Assembly (NCBI GenBank): GCA_023052935.1
Contig: CM041292.1
Span: 172,050,900-172,114,899, forward strand
From: Piezodorus guildinii
Lineage: Eukaryota > Arthropoda > Insecta > Hemiptera > Pentatomidae
Direction: 5' to 3'
DNA length: 64,000 bases
A model generated the notes under the pieces. The model searched no databases, was not told the DNA's origin, and was given only the letters and a program-made list of their open reading frames with translations. Of the stretch, positions 1 to 10,984 are shown in pieces. A program made the translations under genes and the position numbers. Position 1 is the stretch's first letter. Each line of letters opens with the position of its first letter.

Positions 1-527
1 GCAGTTTCTTGTCGTTTCAATCCTGTATGGGGATTCCAAGTTAGACGTTTGTCAAGGTGAAGGTACCGAATCTGTCCAACAGGGACTAGTGGAGTTTCAT
101 TAAAGGATACTGTAGGGCAGGAAGTCATTGGTTCATGACGAAGGGTAAATGTTATCTGGTGGGATTTGTTAGAATTAATTTTAATCCTCCGATTCTGGCA
201 TCATACTTCAAGGTCTCGGATGTGGGATTGAAGAGTGTGGGAGGTAGTAACTGGATCATTGTCTACTGATGGCACACACGTGTCATCAGCATAGGTAGAA
301 AGGAAAGTAATAGGCTGGGTTGGGATATCAGCTGTGTAGACTGTATAAAGAACGGGTCCTAGGATGCTGCCTTGAGGAACACCAGCAGATTGAGAAAACA
401 GGGAGGAATAGAAACCATTGTGATTTATTTTGAAAGATCTATCAGCGAGGTAGGACAAGATAATAAGAAAATAGGAAGGAGGGAGAAATAGACGGAGCTT
501 GTAAAGCAATCCCGCCAGACTCGGTCA
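1..527 (-). mobile_element. Jockey-like LINE fragment (RT core), J1
   Basis: Minus-strand reading is close to ORF2 of the better preserved element at 27250-30876. An open stretch at 509-201 holds reverse transcriptase motif B (GVPQGSILGP) and motif C (YADD). The homology continues towards position 1 (LDKRLTWNPHTG, then KRQET), so the 3' part lies outside the window. The 5' break is near 527, just after the FDRVW region, with a small deletion relative to the intact copy. No endonuclease domain is present. It is a dead, 5'-truncated copy. Confidence 0.9.
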
Positions 528-1576
528 AATATTAAAAATTAATTTTATACATGAGGTTGTGCGACATATGCTTTCCTATTTGGAAGGTTCGACATCTCAA
601 CGTTCTGGGAAATTTTCTATTGTTTCATTTGGTAATACTCTATTTTCTACGATGCACACACATCATGTAGATATAATTGAGTTCTTCTGATGAAAACCGT
701 GGATAACAGCGAAACACACAAAATATCATTTTCCTCTATAACCGTTGAGAATCAGGCTATAGGTCATATAAACTTTGTTGTGCCACTTAAGTTCTGGTAC
801 CTGATCCCACTATATACTCCCACGAGACATTTTTGAGACACCCTGTATAATTAACATAATCAGTAAAAAAAAAAATGTGATTGATAAGATTGATCAAAAT
901 ACTCCAAGGTGTCAAATAAACCCATTTGTAAAATAAATTACAAATCGATCGAAATCCGGGATAGAAAATTACCTCCAGTACTCACTGATGAATTGGAACT
1001 GAGTACTTGACTAAGAACTTGACCCTAACTAAGCACTGATACTGAAGCAGGAACCGGTGGAAGTAGATAGAGCGAAATGAAGAAAGTGATTTGAGAGGCA
1101 AGTGCCCTGGTTCTGGATCCCAGCTGGCGGAGCAGGTGCGCTCGTAACGGTTACTAGGTCAGCCCTTACAATCACATCGTCGCTCTTTACACGCTTTGGG
1201 GCAAAAAAATATTTCTCAATCCCCAAAATTTAAGGAAGTAATCCAATATAGCTATTGGTCCAATTCTTACTAATCTCACCTTTATCGACTGATCCTTGTC
1301 TGCATAAACAATAATTTTCAGGATTTTATATTGTTTGGAATTTTAGTAAGGGATACTCTAAGAAAAAGGAGAAATAAACTTACCCCAGAAGCTTTTAGTT
1401 AAGAAAATTGATCGGTGAAAGTTCATCAAAACCGCTGCTAAATATCTGCATATGCAGAGTAAATGGGTAGATGGAACATACTGATTCCAATAGAATCTAA
1501 TGCCTGGTTCTATCTAGTATGCATCTTAGTAGATGAAACCGAGTTCAAATGGCCATATAAATAAGTAACCAAAATT
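528..1576. other. Unassigned AT-rich stretch
   Basis: No credible coding sequence. A short segment at about 800-855 ends in ACACCCTGTATAA, which looks repeat-derived, but I find no second copy in the window. The 65-codon minus-strand ORF at 1029-1226 has no recognisable domain. Confidence 0.4.
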
Positions 1577-1702
1577 ATGGTGGGCGCAACACACGACTTT
1601 CACTTACCTCCGTTGTTAAAATCAATTTTATAAGTTTTAAATACATTGAGAGATTAAAATAAATTGTTAAAGAAATAATTAAATTAAGTTTGAATAGAAA
1701 CA
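1577..1702 (-). mobile_element. Family T repeat, 3' end
   Basis: Carries the family T terminus in reverse (GGTGGGCGCAACACACGAC followed by TTTCACTTACC) and about 100 bp of subterminal sequence. SINE-A abuts its inner end. Compare the full-length T copy at 13615-14511. Confidence 0.75.
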
Positions 1703-1982
1703 TGTTTGTTTGTTTATTTAACGTCCCTTTATGTTGCTGTGGCTAATCAGACGATGCTACAACGGGAATTTTGCCTAACCAGGTTTAATTAGGATAGGGA
1801 TCTTTAGAGAGTACCTGACATCGCACAGGTTCGGGACCACCTTTTAACGTTCCCTCGGAAGGACGGCATAACTAAGGATTTTTTACTCCCATTAAAAAAA
1901 TCCTAGGGTCACCAGCGGGTTTGAACCCGGGACCTTTGGCATTGGAGGCTGTTATGCTAGCCACCCTGCAACAGGGAACACC
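1703..1982 (-). mobile_element. SINE-A copy 1 (tRNA-derived)
   Basis: Near full-length. On the minus strand it has a tRNA-like head with an A-box-like TGGCTAGCATAACAG and a B box GGTTCAAACCC. The body contains CCGTCCTTCC and GATGTCAGGTACTC, and the tail is ACGTTAAATAAACAAACAAAC. The pol III promoter boxes mark it as a SINE, not a tRNA gene, because no cloverleaf closes. Confidence 0.88.
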
Positions 1983-2485
1983 AAAACATTGGTAGTTATT
2001 CGGATATTTTTTAATAGAAATAAATGTAAATCACCAAGTTAAACTATGGTTTAATTGGAAAATAGTGTGTTACATATTCTCCATATTACTGAAAGGTAAA
2101 TTTATATTGTAAGGATATTCTTAAAATGTAAAAATGAAGGTTTGGGAGGGTAGAACCATTGAACACTCAGCGTCTATAAATGGGTGGAAAATATTCATGT
2201 GGAATATGGAAAATAAGTATAATGGCGACTTAAGAAAAACGAAATGAAATTATAGAATCTACTTATCCCAATGTATATGATGCTATGTAAATGAGCTATC
2301 TTAATTCATTATTAGTATTTATTTGTTTGTTGCTTTTTATATAAGGGGGATTAGCTTCTCAAATGCCGATAAGAGTGAAAATGCAATCAGATACATATTC
2401 ATTTCCAGAAAACTACATTCCATTACCAGTAAAAAAGTAAACTCTACTACTTCAGAATAAATCTAGCTATGAGGAGACATACATT
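1983..2485. other. Unassigned AT-rich stretch
   Basis: Nothing recognised; no ORF with family features, no copy elsewhere in the window. Confidence 0.4.
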
Positions 2486-2668
2486 TTGCTTATCCAGGTT
2501 TAATTAGAATAGGGGTCTTTAACGAGTACATGACATCTGGAACATCCCACAGGATCTGGACCAACATTTTACGCCACACCTAAAGGGCATAACTTAAGAT
2601 TTTTGACTCCCTTCAAAATTCCTAAGACTATCTACCTGGTTCGAACCCACGACCTATGGCATAGATAA
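2486..2668 (-). mobile_element. SINE-A copy 2, degenerate
   Basis: Minus-strand B box GGTTCGAACCC... region and body (TTAATTAGAATAGGGGTC on the plus strand, then ACATGACATC) match SINE-A. The A-box end has decayed and the 3' tail is missing. Confidence 0.75.
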
Positions 2669-3189
2669 TAAGCGAGTTTATTATCAACTAAATAATAAAT
2701 TTAACGGTATTGCTAATAGCTTTAAAAAACTTGACAGATCTCTCTGATTACGTGGAGAAAGCTAAGACAGTTTGTTTAGACTGATTGTGAGTAAAGAGAG
2801 TAAACATGTTGTAGAAGAAATTCTCAAAACAGTCTTCAAAGACCTCTTTCTTATCTTTTTTATTCAAAAAGATTTTTTGTTATGTATTGTTTTTTGACAG
2901 AAGAAACAAAAACAAAATGGGAACTTAACCAGTTCAAGATCAATTTAAATAGAATCTACGTCATTGCCTGACTCAACTGTGCCTATTAAAGAAGTTTTCT
3001 GCTTATCCATTTATAAGAAACCTTTATTTATAAGAGGTTTATTCACTCTTTATTCTTGTAGTAGGTGTAGCAACACCACAATGAGATGCAAATAAGAGGA
3101 AATCGTTCGCTTATTCAAAATTGCATAGAAGTAATTTCATCTAATAAAATATTATTAGTATGAGCGAACGATTTGGATGAAATAATTTG
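2669..3189. other. Unassigned; contains a small inverted repeat
   Basis: AAATCGTTCGCT (3100-3111) and AGCGAACGATTT (3163-3174) form 12-bp inverted arms around about 50 nt. Otherwise no gene or repeat match is visible. Confidence 0.4.
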
Positions 3190-3738
3190 AATTTTTTTTT
3201 AAAACATTTTATTGCAATTTACAACTGTATTAACAAAAAAAATACATCAAAGTAAATTTAATAGTTATGTAAGACAATGACATGATATGCATGTAGAGAA
3301 GCTTCCCCATTGGAAGCACTCTAAAAATATTCTATAATAGAAGGTCTCGGGACCATTTCCTTTTCAGGCGCCTCGGAGGATTATCCGGAATTGAAGAGGA
3401 AGAAAGGATTGAAACAAGTGGGTTAGAGTGAGAATGGAGTTTGTCATGAAAGGATTGATACCTGGTCCGGGCAAATCAGTAAAAGAAAGGGAACATTAAG
3501 GTCTTTATGGATAAGTTTATTCGTGATAAAGTAAGGAGCGTTGAGGATTTTGAATTGTAAGGATTAGATGCAGGAAGAATTTGATGGTTTAGTAGAGCCC
3601 CAAAGTGGACTACTCCGTAAGTCCAGATTGGTCTTATAATAGTCATGTAGATGAGCCGTTTGTAGTTCAGAGGAAGGTTTGACCGTTTGTCTAGTATGTA
3701 TTGAAGTAGACTAAAACGACGAGCGAAATAAAACTTAC
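3190..3738 (-). mobile_element. Jockey-like LINE fragment (ORF2 C-terminus and 3' UTR), J2
   Basis: Read on the minus strand it starts in ARRFSLLQ, continues LDKRSNLPLNYKRLIYMT and IIRPIWTYGV as in the 898-codon ORF2, then loses frame and runs through the family 3' UTR to a poly-A (poly-T on the plus strand near 3193). It is 5'-truncated and frameshifted. No clear target duplication was seen. Confidence 0.88.
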
Positions 3739-4237
3739 GGGCAATAGGCAATAGAGCCCTAAAAATTCATGGTACATAAATATACCATACAATTTTTAAC
3801 CACCTAATCATTCCTAAATGGCAAATTAACTAGATTGTATAATACCTTATGAATAAACAGAAGTAAGACTGCCCTAAAAAAATGAATGTTCCAAATCAAC
3901 CTTATTCAGTACAATTTAATCCTTTTTTTAAATTTTTTTTTTTAGGATGATTACCTATGAAAGTGCTCGGAGTTGCCGTAAAAGAAATAAGTGTTCAAAG
4001 AAGAAAAAATAAAACAAAAAATGTGGGAAAACATACGAAGAGTTGGGAAGCCGGTAGCAGTAAAAACGCCCCTAGGTACTATGCAGTGGCTCCTAGGCGA
4101 TTAGGCTAACAACCGAGAAATTCATAAGGGTCGGGGAATACTTAACCGCATTCAATAACCAAACGCTTCTCTCCTCTTTCATACTTGTTTAGCTGAAAAA
4201 GAGCATTGAAGCGGATTTTTAATTAAAACTATATATT
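3739..4237. other. Unassigned stretch
   Basis: Nothing recognised. Short homopolymer runs only. Confidence 0.35.
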
Positions 4238-4452
4238 TTGGTTTATTATTTTCAATATTGAACCTTTGTAATCGACAAAAAAAAATCCCACACCAAAATT
4301 TTAGGGCTTACGTTTCAAGATAGGTAAAACCGCGAACAATTAGAAAAAAGCAAAGAAAAAAATTGAAATTTTATCCGTAAATACGGCCATAACACAGTTA
4401 TTTTTGAAGATAGAGAAAATATGTATAGAGTTCAGGAATAACTAAAAGGCCA

Positions 4453-4486
<34 letters not shown>

Positions 4487-4574
4487 ATATATTCCTATAA
4501 AATGAAAAAAGAATCACTAAAATTTGGAAATCGGGAGTCAGTCTTATTTTTTAATATTTTAATTTGACCGACGT

Positions 4575-4862
4575 GGGGAGACCGTGGCTAGCGTGCTAGT
4601 CTCTCATGCTACAGGTTGTGAGTTCGAATCCCAGTCCCGGCGGGACTTTTATGAGGATGTAATTAAATGGGGATTCACTCACGGCCTCTCCCCCGGGTAT
4701 GTGAGATCCGTCAGCCAAATGGTGGCTACTCACAAAATTAGGCGTAGGAAGTGATGACCCTACACTACAAAATGGATCAAGAAACGTAAGTGTAATCTTC
4801 TGGGAGATTGCACAACGAGGCCCAGGGCTTACACGGCCTGTCGCGCCAATGGAAGAAGAAGA
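4575..4862 (+). mobile_element. SINE-B copy 1 (tRNA-derived)
   Basis: Head with A-box-like TGGCTAGCGTGCTAG and B box GAGTTCGAATCCC, then CCCAGTCCCGGCGGGAC and the body GACCCTACACTACAAAATG; it ends in GAAGAAGAAGA. It is inserted in a foldback element. The flanks 4526-4574 and 4874-4925 are a roughly 50-bp direct repeat of foldback sequence. Confidence 0.85.
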
Positions 4863-4916
4863 TTATGATTGGTGGAAATGATCGCGAGTCAGTCTTTTTT
4901 TAAAATATTTTAATTA

Positions 4917-4958
4917 GACCGACGTTTCGACTCAAGCTTGTGAGCCATCATCAGGGCA
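4917..4958 (-). ncRNA. Hammerhead-like motif, copy 1
   Basis: Minus strand: GCC-CTGATGA-T, stem II GGCTCA/TGAGTC with loop CAAGCT, then GAAACGTC-GGT. It mirrors copy 2 in the other arm of the foldback. Compared with a canonical hammerhead there is one extra nucleotide before stem II and no room for a stem III loop. Self-cleavage is not demonstrated. Confidence 0.5.
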
Positions 4959-5005
4959 TTACTGAGCCATTTCCAAGCAGTATATGGTTAGACGTGGCTC
5001 AGCAA

Positions 5006-5047
5006 TGCCCTGATGATGGCTCACAAGCTTGAGTCGAAACGTCGGTC
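5006..5047 (+). ncRNA. Hammerhead-like motif, copy 2
   Basis: GCC-CTGATGA-T, stem II GGCTCA/TGAGTC (five Watson-Crick pairs and one G.U), then GAAACGTC and GGT. This is the spliced-looking counterpart of the motif at 13235-13274: AATG joins CCCTGATG directly here. Confidence 0.5.
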
Positions 5048-5282
5048 TGATTAAAATATTTAAAAAAAAGACTGACTCCCGATTATTTCCACCAATCATA
5101 GTTTCTATGGTCGACTATACATCCTCAATATAATCATTGAAATTGGTTCAGAACTAGCAAAGATAAACATTTTGAAATTAGCAGCGGTGATATTCCATTT
5201 TCCTTTGAATTATTTAAACAGCTATAGCCTAATATAGTTAGTTAGAAGTCATAAAACATTGTATAATAATTTGCAGAGTTTT

Positions 5283-5546
5283 TAAATTTATTTAGATGAG
5301 GACGAGGAGCTTCTAATGTCAATATTTAAAGTTGTAATCATAAGTGTTGCCAATTATTTCAACATTTCGCTTCTTTTTTTTTTTGCCTCTGAGGGTATAT
5401 GATATTGTGCATTTTCGAGTAAAATAGCTGTCCATAAATGTGGGGTTATAGGGTTAAGCAATATCTGTGCTTGATTAAATTTATCTGTTTAGCAAACTTA
5501 TTATAATCAAATCTTCAATGAAGTTAGCATTGCTAATTTTATTCAG
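5283..5546. other. Unassigned stretch
   Basis: Nothing recognised. Confidence 0.3.
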
Positions 5547-5558
5547 ACTTTAATTACA

Positions 5559-5685
5559 ATAATTACTGGTGATTAATTATGTGAATGAAACAACTAAATA
5601 GTTTCAACTATTTATTGCTTGCCAACGTTTCGGCCCCTCTTGTGGGTCATCATCAGGGCACATGGTGGGCGAATGTAAACTGATT
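5559..5685 (-). mobile_element. Monomeric hammerhead-like mobile element, F2
   Basis: A 127-bp unit bordered by perfect 12-bp direct repeats ACTTTAATTACA (5547-5558 and 5686-5697), the sign of a mobile insertion. Its minus strand matches one arm of the inverted dimer at 53181-53495: CCCACCATGTGCCC, the motif, then CAATAAATAGTTGAAACTA and TTTAGTTGTTTCATT, ending near CCAGTAATT. It has no coding capacity. Confidence 0.72.
5621..5659 (-). ncRNA. Hammerhead-like motif, copy 3
   Basis: Minus strand GCC-CTGATGA-T, stem II GACCC/GGGCC (one A.C mismatch) with a 7-nt loop, GAAACGTT, GGC. Stem I is GCC/GGC. Confidence 0.5.
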
Positions 5686-5697
5686 ACTTTAATTACA

Positions 5698-7397
5698 TTT
5701 AATTAGATTACTTGTATTGTATTTAATTAAGTAGGAGCGGAATTCCTTGTTATGTTAAAAATGGATTCTGAGTAACAAATCTATTAAGATGGTTAATTTA
5801 AATGGTTAAAATATATTAAAAAACTTATTATATCAGCAAACTTTCATTAAATACTGTTTCCATAAAGATAAAACCTAGGTAATGTTAAAGACCATTAATT
5901 ACACAACGATGTTCATATTATGAAAATGGTTAATATTTGTATGACAATTTTGTCTATAAATATTGTGAGTTAGTATTATCATTAGTTTAAAAAATATAAA
6001 TGTAATAACTCTGAAGAAGCTCTTAATAGCGATATTTAATCTTAAAAAGTCGAATACACTTAATCGAGTATTTTAAGTACAGTAAAAAAAAAAAAAAAAA
6101 AAATTGCGCTTTGGAAAATCGCATTTGTTTCTACAAGGTACTAAGTTTATATTCTATTTATTCTTATCACCTCATTAAAGCATACTAAAACATTTCCAAA
6201 AACAAATTATGGATGGTTATTGTCGTTATAACGACAATGTTTAAGTGAAATGGACTGGAAGTGAGAAAAATCCGTTTTTTTCAAGTTGCCGAAAAGGTGT
6301 ATAGGGGGAGTATGAAAACTTGGGTTTTTAAAGAGAGGATCATTACATATAAACATACCTTAAAATCAAAATTTCTCCACCTTTTTTTTATGCCCATTCC
6401 ATTTTTTGAGCTAATCTTATTCGGCTAACAACTCTGACAAGGAAGTTGAGGGATCAAATGTTCATAATTTAATTTATAACAATATTTTACCGAGTAAATA
6501 AGTACAAACCAACAACTCCGCAAAGACAGATAAGTAAAGAATACAAATAAACTGACTAAAGCCTCAAGAATGCTAACAGAGAATCCAACTGCCAAGCCTT
6601 TATTAACTTAAAATAGCTTAGTATAGAGATAATTTATTAAAAGCTTTGTAAATGAGAACTATACTGTGTCGAACATTGTATACAGAAGTGGATAACGCTT
6701 GTTCATGCACGATTCCTTTCTGAGGGAATGAATAGTATCATTTCAGCGCCGGACACGCGCCAGGGCCTACCGAGACGCCCTGCCCTAACCTGTTAAGTAC
6801 ACGGCTTCCTTGATCATTATGACTCAGGGAGCGAGGGTGACGACGAAAGCGGATGTGGAAGCCGCGTCATTGATGGAGCTAGACAATGGAGCGGCGGAAA
6901 CAGATGCCTCCATGCTTCCTCTCTCCATTCACCTCTATGAACGTCCACCCTCTACTTCACTGTTGTTTTTTTTGTTGCTTTTGAACTACCCGGAAAGCCG
7001 TCAATTATCAAAAATCATTTTGTCATGAACTGTATCGGCCTTGATTGCGGAAAAATCCGTCAACTATTGGATATTATTTAAAATGTATCAAGGATGGAGA
7101 TACTTAAATTTGTAAACAGGGACGAAACATAAAATATTTCCTCATCCTGAGCTCATATTTCAGAATCACACCTGTGACTGGAATAATTTGCTCCTAACCT
7201 CTCCAAATATTCTTGAAGAATATTAATAGAGAGTTCATCTAATCTCCCAATCGGCACGAGATCTGCATGGCAACGTCTTAGGTCCTTTCCAACCCCTAGA
7301 GACCTGGTGCCCAGAATACAGAATATTTAAAAGGGTGCCCATAAAGTTATAGTATTCAGAGTTAAAAGTGACAACGCTCAACTAAATAATTGTATAT
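5698..7397. other. Unassigned; GC-richer island at about 6735-6960
   Basis: Mostly AT-rich. The island at 6735-6960 is clearly richer in G and C and contains an open reading frame from 6810, but I recognise no domain. It could be an old exon or a conserved element. A poly-A run sits near 6085-6103. Confidence 0.35.
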
Positions 7398-7657
7398 TAC
7401 TTTAACGCTACTTTATACTACTGTGGCTAATCAGACGATGCTACATTGGGAGTAATACATTTTGTTTATCCAGGTTTAATTAGGATAACGATCTTTAACG
7501 AATACCTGACATCCTCACCTTTTAATGTCCTCCCCGAAGGACGGCATACCTAAGGATATTTTACTCCCATTAAAAAATCCTACGGCCACCTGCGGGTTTG
7601 AACCCGAGACCATAAGCATAGGAGGCTGTTATGGTAACCACCATACTACAGGTAACC
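7398..7657 (-). mobile_element. SINE-A copy 3
   Basis: Minus-strand head with GGTTTGAACCCG on the plus strand (B box in reverse) and the body through CCCCGAAGGACGGCAT to the GTGGCTAATCAGACGATGC tail region. Near full length but diverged. Confidence 0.82.
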
Positions 7658-7659
7658 CC

Positions 7660-7815
7660 GCATATCCAGATTCAATAAGGATAGGGATCTTTTACGCTCA
7701 TTCCGAAGGACGGCATAACCAAAACATTTTCACTCTATTTTACAATTCATAAGGCCATCTGATGGGTATGAACCCAAAGAAGGCTTTTATGCTAGCCGCT
7801 ACAACACAGATGACC
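7660..7815 (-). mobile_element. SINE-A copy 4, internally deleted
   Basis: Lies head-to-tail with copy 3. Plus-strand CCGAAGGACGGCATAACC and ATGGGTATGAACCC match the SINE-A body and head. The 3' third is missing. Confidence 0.65.
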
Positions 7816-8690
7816 CAACTAAATAACCACAAGTGAAAATCTGTAGTACCTATGGGATATGCTCCCAATAGAGAAAATTGCGTACTGGTGACGTTTTTTG
7901 CTTTAATGGAGTATTAAAACAAAAACTATTAGAAGTATTATTTCCCGAAACCGAGAAAAAGAAACATTAACTTGGCACATCAACTGAGGAAATCGTAGAC
8001 TAATGGAAAATTTAGAATCATTAGTACTTAAAGAGTCCTACGAATAAATATTGTTTGACAGAAGTTCAAAATCACGGAATAATAGATTGGATTGATAAAC
8101 AGCGAGAACCCCCACACAGAGAGCTAATAGCTTGGCACAGGTGTTAACACACCTTGAGACCACCCCTAAAAATTAAGTTGAACTGACTCCCAAGCGAGGG
8201 AGAGGCCGTAAACTATAACTACGTGACAAAGTCACAACTAGCTGGGCTTATGTCCACCTCGATCTGACACCTCAGCATTTACGATTTCTAGGAATCCAGG
8301 TAGAGAGGTAGGGTTCCTAATTGTGGGCCGTTCGTGCTTGGGGCCGTCTCCGAGGGCTTAGCAGCTAAGTCCCTCCTCTGATGCTTACCGACCGGCCTCA
8401 CAAGTTCATCTTTGTCACCTTTGTTCTCCGACATCTACGCCCCCTACCTGAGGCGGCCACTGCAATAAAGCCTACCTGGGGGCAGTGCTAGAATGGCTGG
8501 TGATTTACGGGGCTTAAATTGTCTGTATTTCTAAATGTTGACAAGCTACGGTTCTGAAAGCTTCACGAATGTTAGTGTTATCTAAACATCCAATAAGTTA
8601 TTAGAAAGATTTTTAATACCGAAATAGGTTCATCAGGGTGTCAATACTCTTCTTTAGACAAGCAGATGATTTGGTCAGGGTAGAATACAT
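7816..8690. other. Unassigned; GC-richer block at about 8100-8510
   Basis: The block stands out in composition from its surroundings and lacks a SINE head, ORF or repeat match. An old, otherwise unrepresented repeat or a conserved non-coding piece are both possible. Confidence 0.35.
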
Positions 8691-8890
8691 TGCAATCCGG
8701 TTTTTCTTCAGAAGAAACAATAAATTTTCTGTCATCAAGGCATCAAAACATTTTTCAGAGAAATAATCTGAGAAGTATTTTCGAACCGTTGGAAAGTTCA
8801 AGATTTTAGAAAAGAAATTGTACACGTACATATAAATTTGTTTTAAGCCCATAAACGTATGAAAATATGTTCTCATAATGTTCACCGAAA
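8691..8890 (+). mobile_element. Family T repeat, degenerate internal piece
   Basis: AACCGTTGGAAAGTTCAAGA and the following TTTTAGAAAA match the T interior (ACCGTTGGAAAGCTAAAGA at about 14250). Strongly decayed. Confidence 0.5.
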
Positions 8891-9044
8891 GGAAATTTCA
8901 AATTTAATTTAAACTTTAAAAATCTATTGCACAGGACTTTTACTTACCTATAAACGGCTTATATACCTATAAGCCTATAAAACTTGTGAACATATGTTTT
9001 CATAATAAAATTTCAAATTTCAATTATACTTTAATAATCTAGTG

Positions 9045-9175
9045 CGCAAAACGCACAAATTTATTTGGCTCCGTTGATGAAATCAATTTAACAAATTTAA
9101 AGATTACATTCCATTATCAGGTTCCAGGTTACATCCCAACATTGAGTTTCGATAGAAACATGCTTTTCATTAATT
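9045..9175 (-). mobile_element. Family T repeat, degenerate 3' end
   Basis: CTCCGTTGATGAAATCAATT and GATAGAAACATGC parallel the reversed T terminus at 1577-1702, with loss of the terminal ACTTTCACTTAC. Confidence 0.55.
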
Positions 9176-9384
9176 AATATATTATATTATTATCCACAAC
9201 AATCACTTAGTTTTGTCCACTTTTCAGCACTCTCCATTACTTTTTACATTTTTTGGGATAATAAAATATTTTTTGTAAATATCTATCTTTTCAGCGGAAC
9301 ATATATATACATATATCTATATCACTGGTCTTATGTTTAAAAAACAAAAATTACATGAAAAAATATTAATTACGAGAAAATAGC

Positions 9385-9680
9385 AAAAAAGGTGAAAACT
9401 GCAGGCTGTAAAGTGGCTGTTTTGGTATGCCAATTTTGTTAAAAAAATAACTGTAATATCTCAGGCATGTAAGCCTTAAAATATGAAATTTAAGTTTTAT
9501 AGAACTGAATTGGTTTGGCTAGGCAGACCACATTCACACTCAGATTTTTTTTGTGGGACTTGGTCATTTGCACTAAGGGTACCTTAAAACGTGTTTTTTT
9601 TGGTGACAAGTCGAATCAGAAAATTTTCATGATCGCAATACTTTCTCTATGTAATTCATATGCAGTTAAGTGCCGAAGAA
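9385..9680 (-). mobile_element. Family T repeat, 5' part
   Basis: Minus strand matches the T 5' region: GGACTTGGTCATTTG, ACCTTAAAACGTG and GATCGCAATACTTT on the plus strand. The ORF at 9515-9751 is only the T strand that reads DLVIxTxGTLKRVF in many copies and is not treated as a gene. Confidence 0.7.
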
Positions 9681-9759
9681 TAAATATAATAATGAAAATG
9701 TATTATAAATTAAACATAATATTTTCTTGCAAAGGACACTTTTCGTTGTAATGAACTTC

Positions 9760-9850
9760 TAATCCCAAATTTCTTAACTCTAAATCAGTAAAACAGAGAT
9801 TTTTAAAAGATGAATGAACCACATTCAAATTGCACCCGGGCACAGCAGTA
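9760..9850 (-). repeat. Family Y repeat
   Basis: Minus strand shares TGCAATTTGAA, TGATTTAGAGTT and a G/C-rich CCCGGGTGCAA with the copies at 52075-52212 and 61915-62062. Confidence 0.5.
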
Positions 9851-10984
9851 TCATTAGTAGTAATATAAATTACACAATCATGGAAAGAAAGAAATCCAGC
9901 CTAGCTTTAATAATTTAATACTCAATGAGCAATGAGTCCTGTGAGTGTTGTAAATATATCGTTTCCTGTGATATCAACCCACATACCGTTAACACCTTCC
10001 ACAGTTCTTTTTTAGTATAATCTTCTCAATTGAAGGTTAGATTGGAGGCGGGAAATGTAATGACTTCATATATCAACAGTCAGAAGTGAAAGTAGCAATT
10101 GTTAACTGAATATTTATGAGCGGATATTGAACTAAGTAATGATTACAAACAATAAAAAAAGATACTGCTCAGATATTATGAAATAACCAACAAATAATTA
10201 ACTATAACAATGCACATGAGGGATATGTGGAGGAAATGGGTGCTGTGTTTTATTAAATGTTAGGGGTTTATTCCTATTTAAAGAAAAATAAAATAGCAAA
10301 ATTAAAAATAGTCTAATATTAATAGTAACGGATTTCGTCTTTTATGTTTCATTAAAACATCTAGATGTACCATGTAGGGGCTATTTCGGGAATGGGGTGC
10401 CAGTGATTTTATTAGTAACTGCGATTATTTTAATTAAATAAAATAATTTAGGTTCTTTTTGATATGTGTACATATGTAGCGGTAATCTTGCCAAATTATC
10501 TGATTTGTTTATAGTTTCATTTCTGATCTATGTAATGAATATATTTCATATATTGTCCATGTGACCATATCAGGAATGAAGACTATGCTCTTGGGTTTCT
10601 ACAGAGAAAAAGGATCATGCATAGCACAAAGGTTTGCGGCAAATAGCATCCTATGTTACAGCTTGAACACCACGGTTAAAACCAGTAGTGAAGGACAAGT
10701 ACTCAGAAAAAAAAGGTACGGAGTACTATAATCAAAATAACGCTTGCTGCGAAGTACAATACTCAGTACTTTAAGTACTTGACTACTTTTTTATATGAGG
10801 TCACCAGAATAGAGTATCTTACGTATATATTTAAGTACGGGTTTCATTCATTTTTGAGGTCTATTAATAAATTATTTAGGTCATATTTTGTTTCATATTA
10901 TCAATTTTAAAATTGATTAATATAATCTCTTGGGATAAAATCGATATAAGGGTATATTATTATGTTTTTTTTTCTCATGGAATC
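9851..10984. other. Unassigned AT-rich stretch
   Basis: Nothing recognised. Around 10690-10800 the word AGTACT recurs in both directions, hinting at a small decayed inverted repeat. Confidence 0.3.

Larger units (their letters stand above)
4527..5131. mobile_element. Penelope-derived foldback element with hammerhead-like motifs, F1
   Basis: Inverted arms at 4864-4969 and 4995-5100 (about 106 bp each, near identical) surround 25 nt. Each arm holds a hammerhead-like motif. SINE-B copy 1 interrupts the left side, and the first 50 bp of the element lie before it (4526-4574). A non-palindromic tail at 5101-5131 includes GGTCGACTATACATCC, closely similar to the tail of the element at 53181-53495. 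An approximately 15-bp flanking duplication in family U marks it as an insertion. I infer that a Penelope-like reverse transcriptase mobilised it. Confidence 0.7.
4238..5282 (+). mobile_element. Family U repeat, split by a foldback element
   Basis: The left end TTTGGTTTATTATTTTCAA and right end AATAATTTGCAGAGTTTTT match the ends of the other U copies (21390-21815, 26073-26345, 45400-45765, 52395-52548). The two U parts are about 4238-4526 and 5132-5282. The intervening foldback element is bordered by AATCACTAAAATTTGG and AATCATTGAAATTGG, the target duplicated at insertion. A poly-A run occupies 4456-4483. U has no coding capacity that I can see. Confidence 0.7.

Noticed and set aside
3100..3174. 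Terminator or MITE from the 12-bp inverted repeat
   Set aside because: Single occurrence, short arms, no target duplication.
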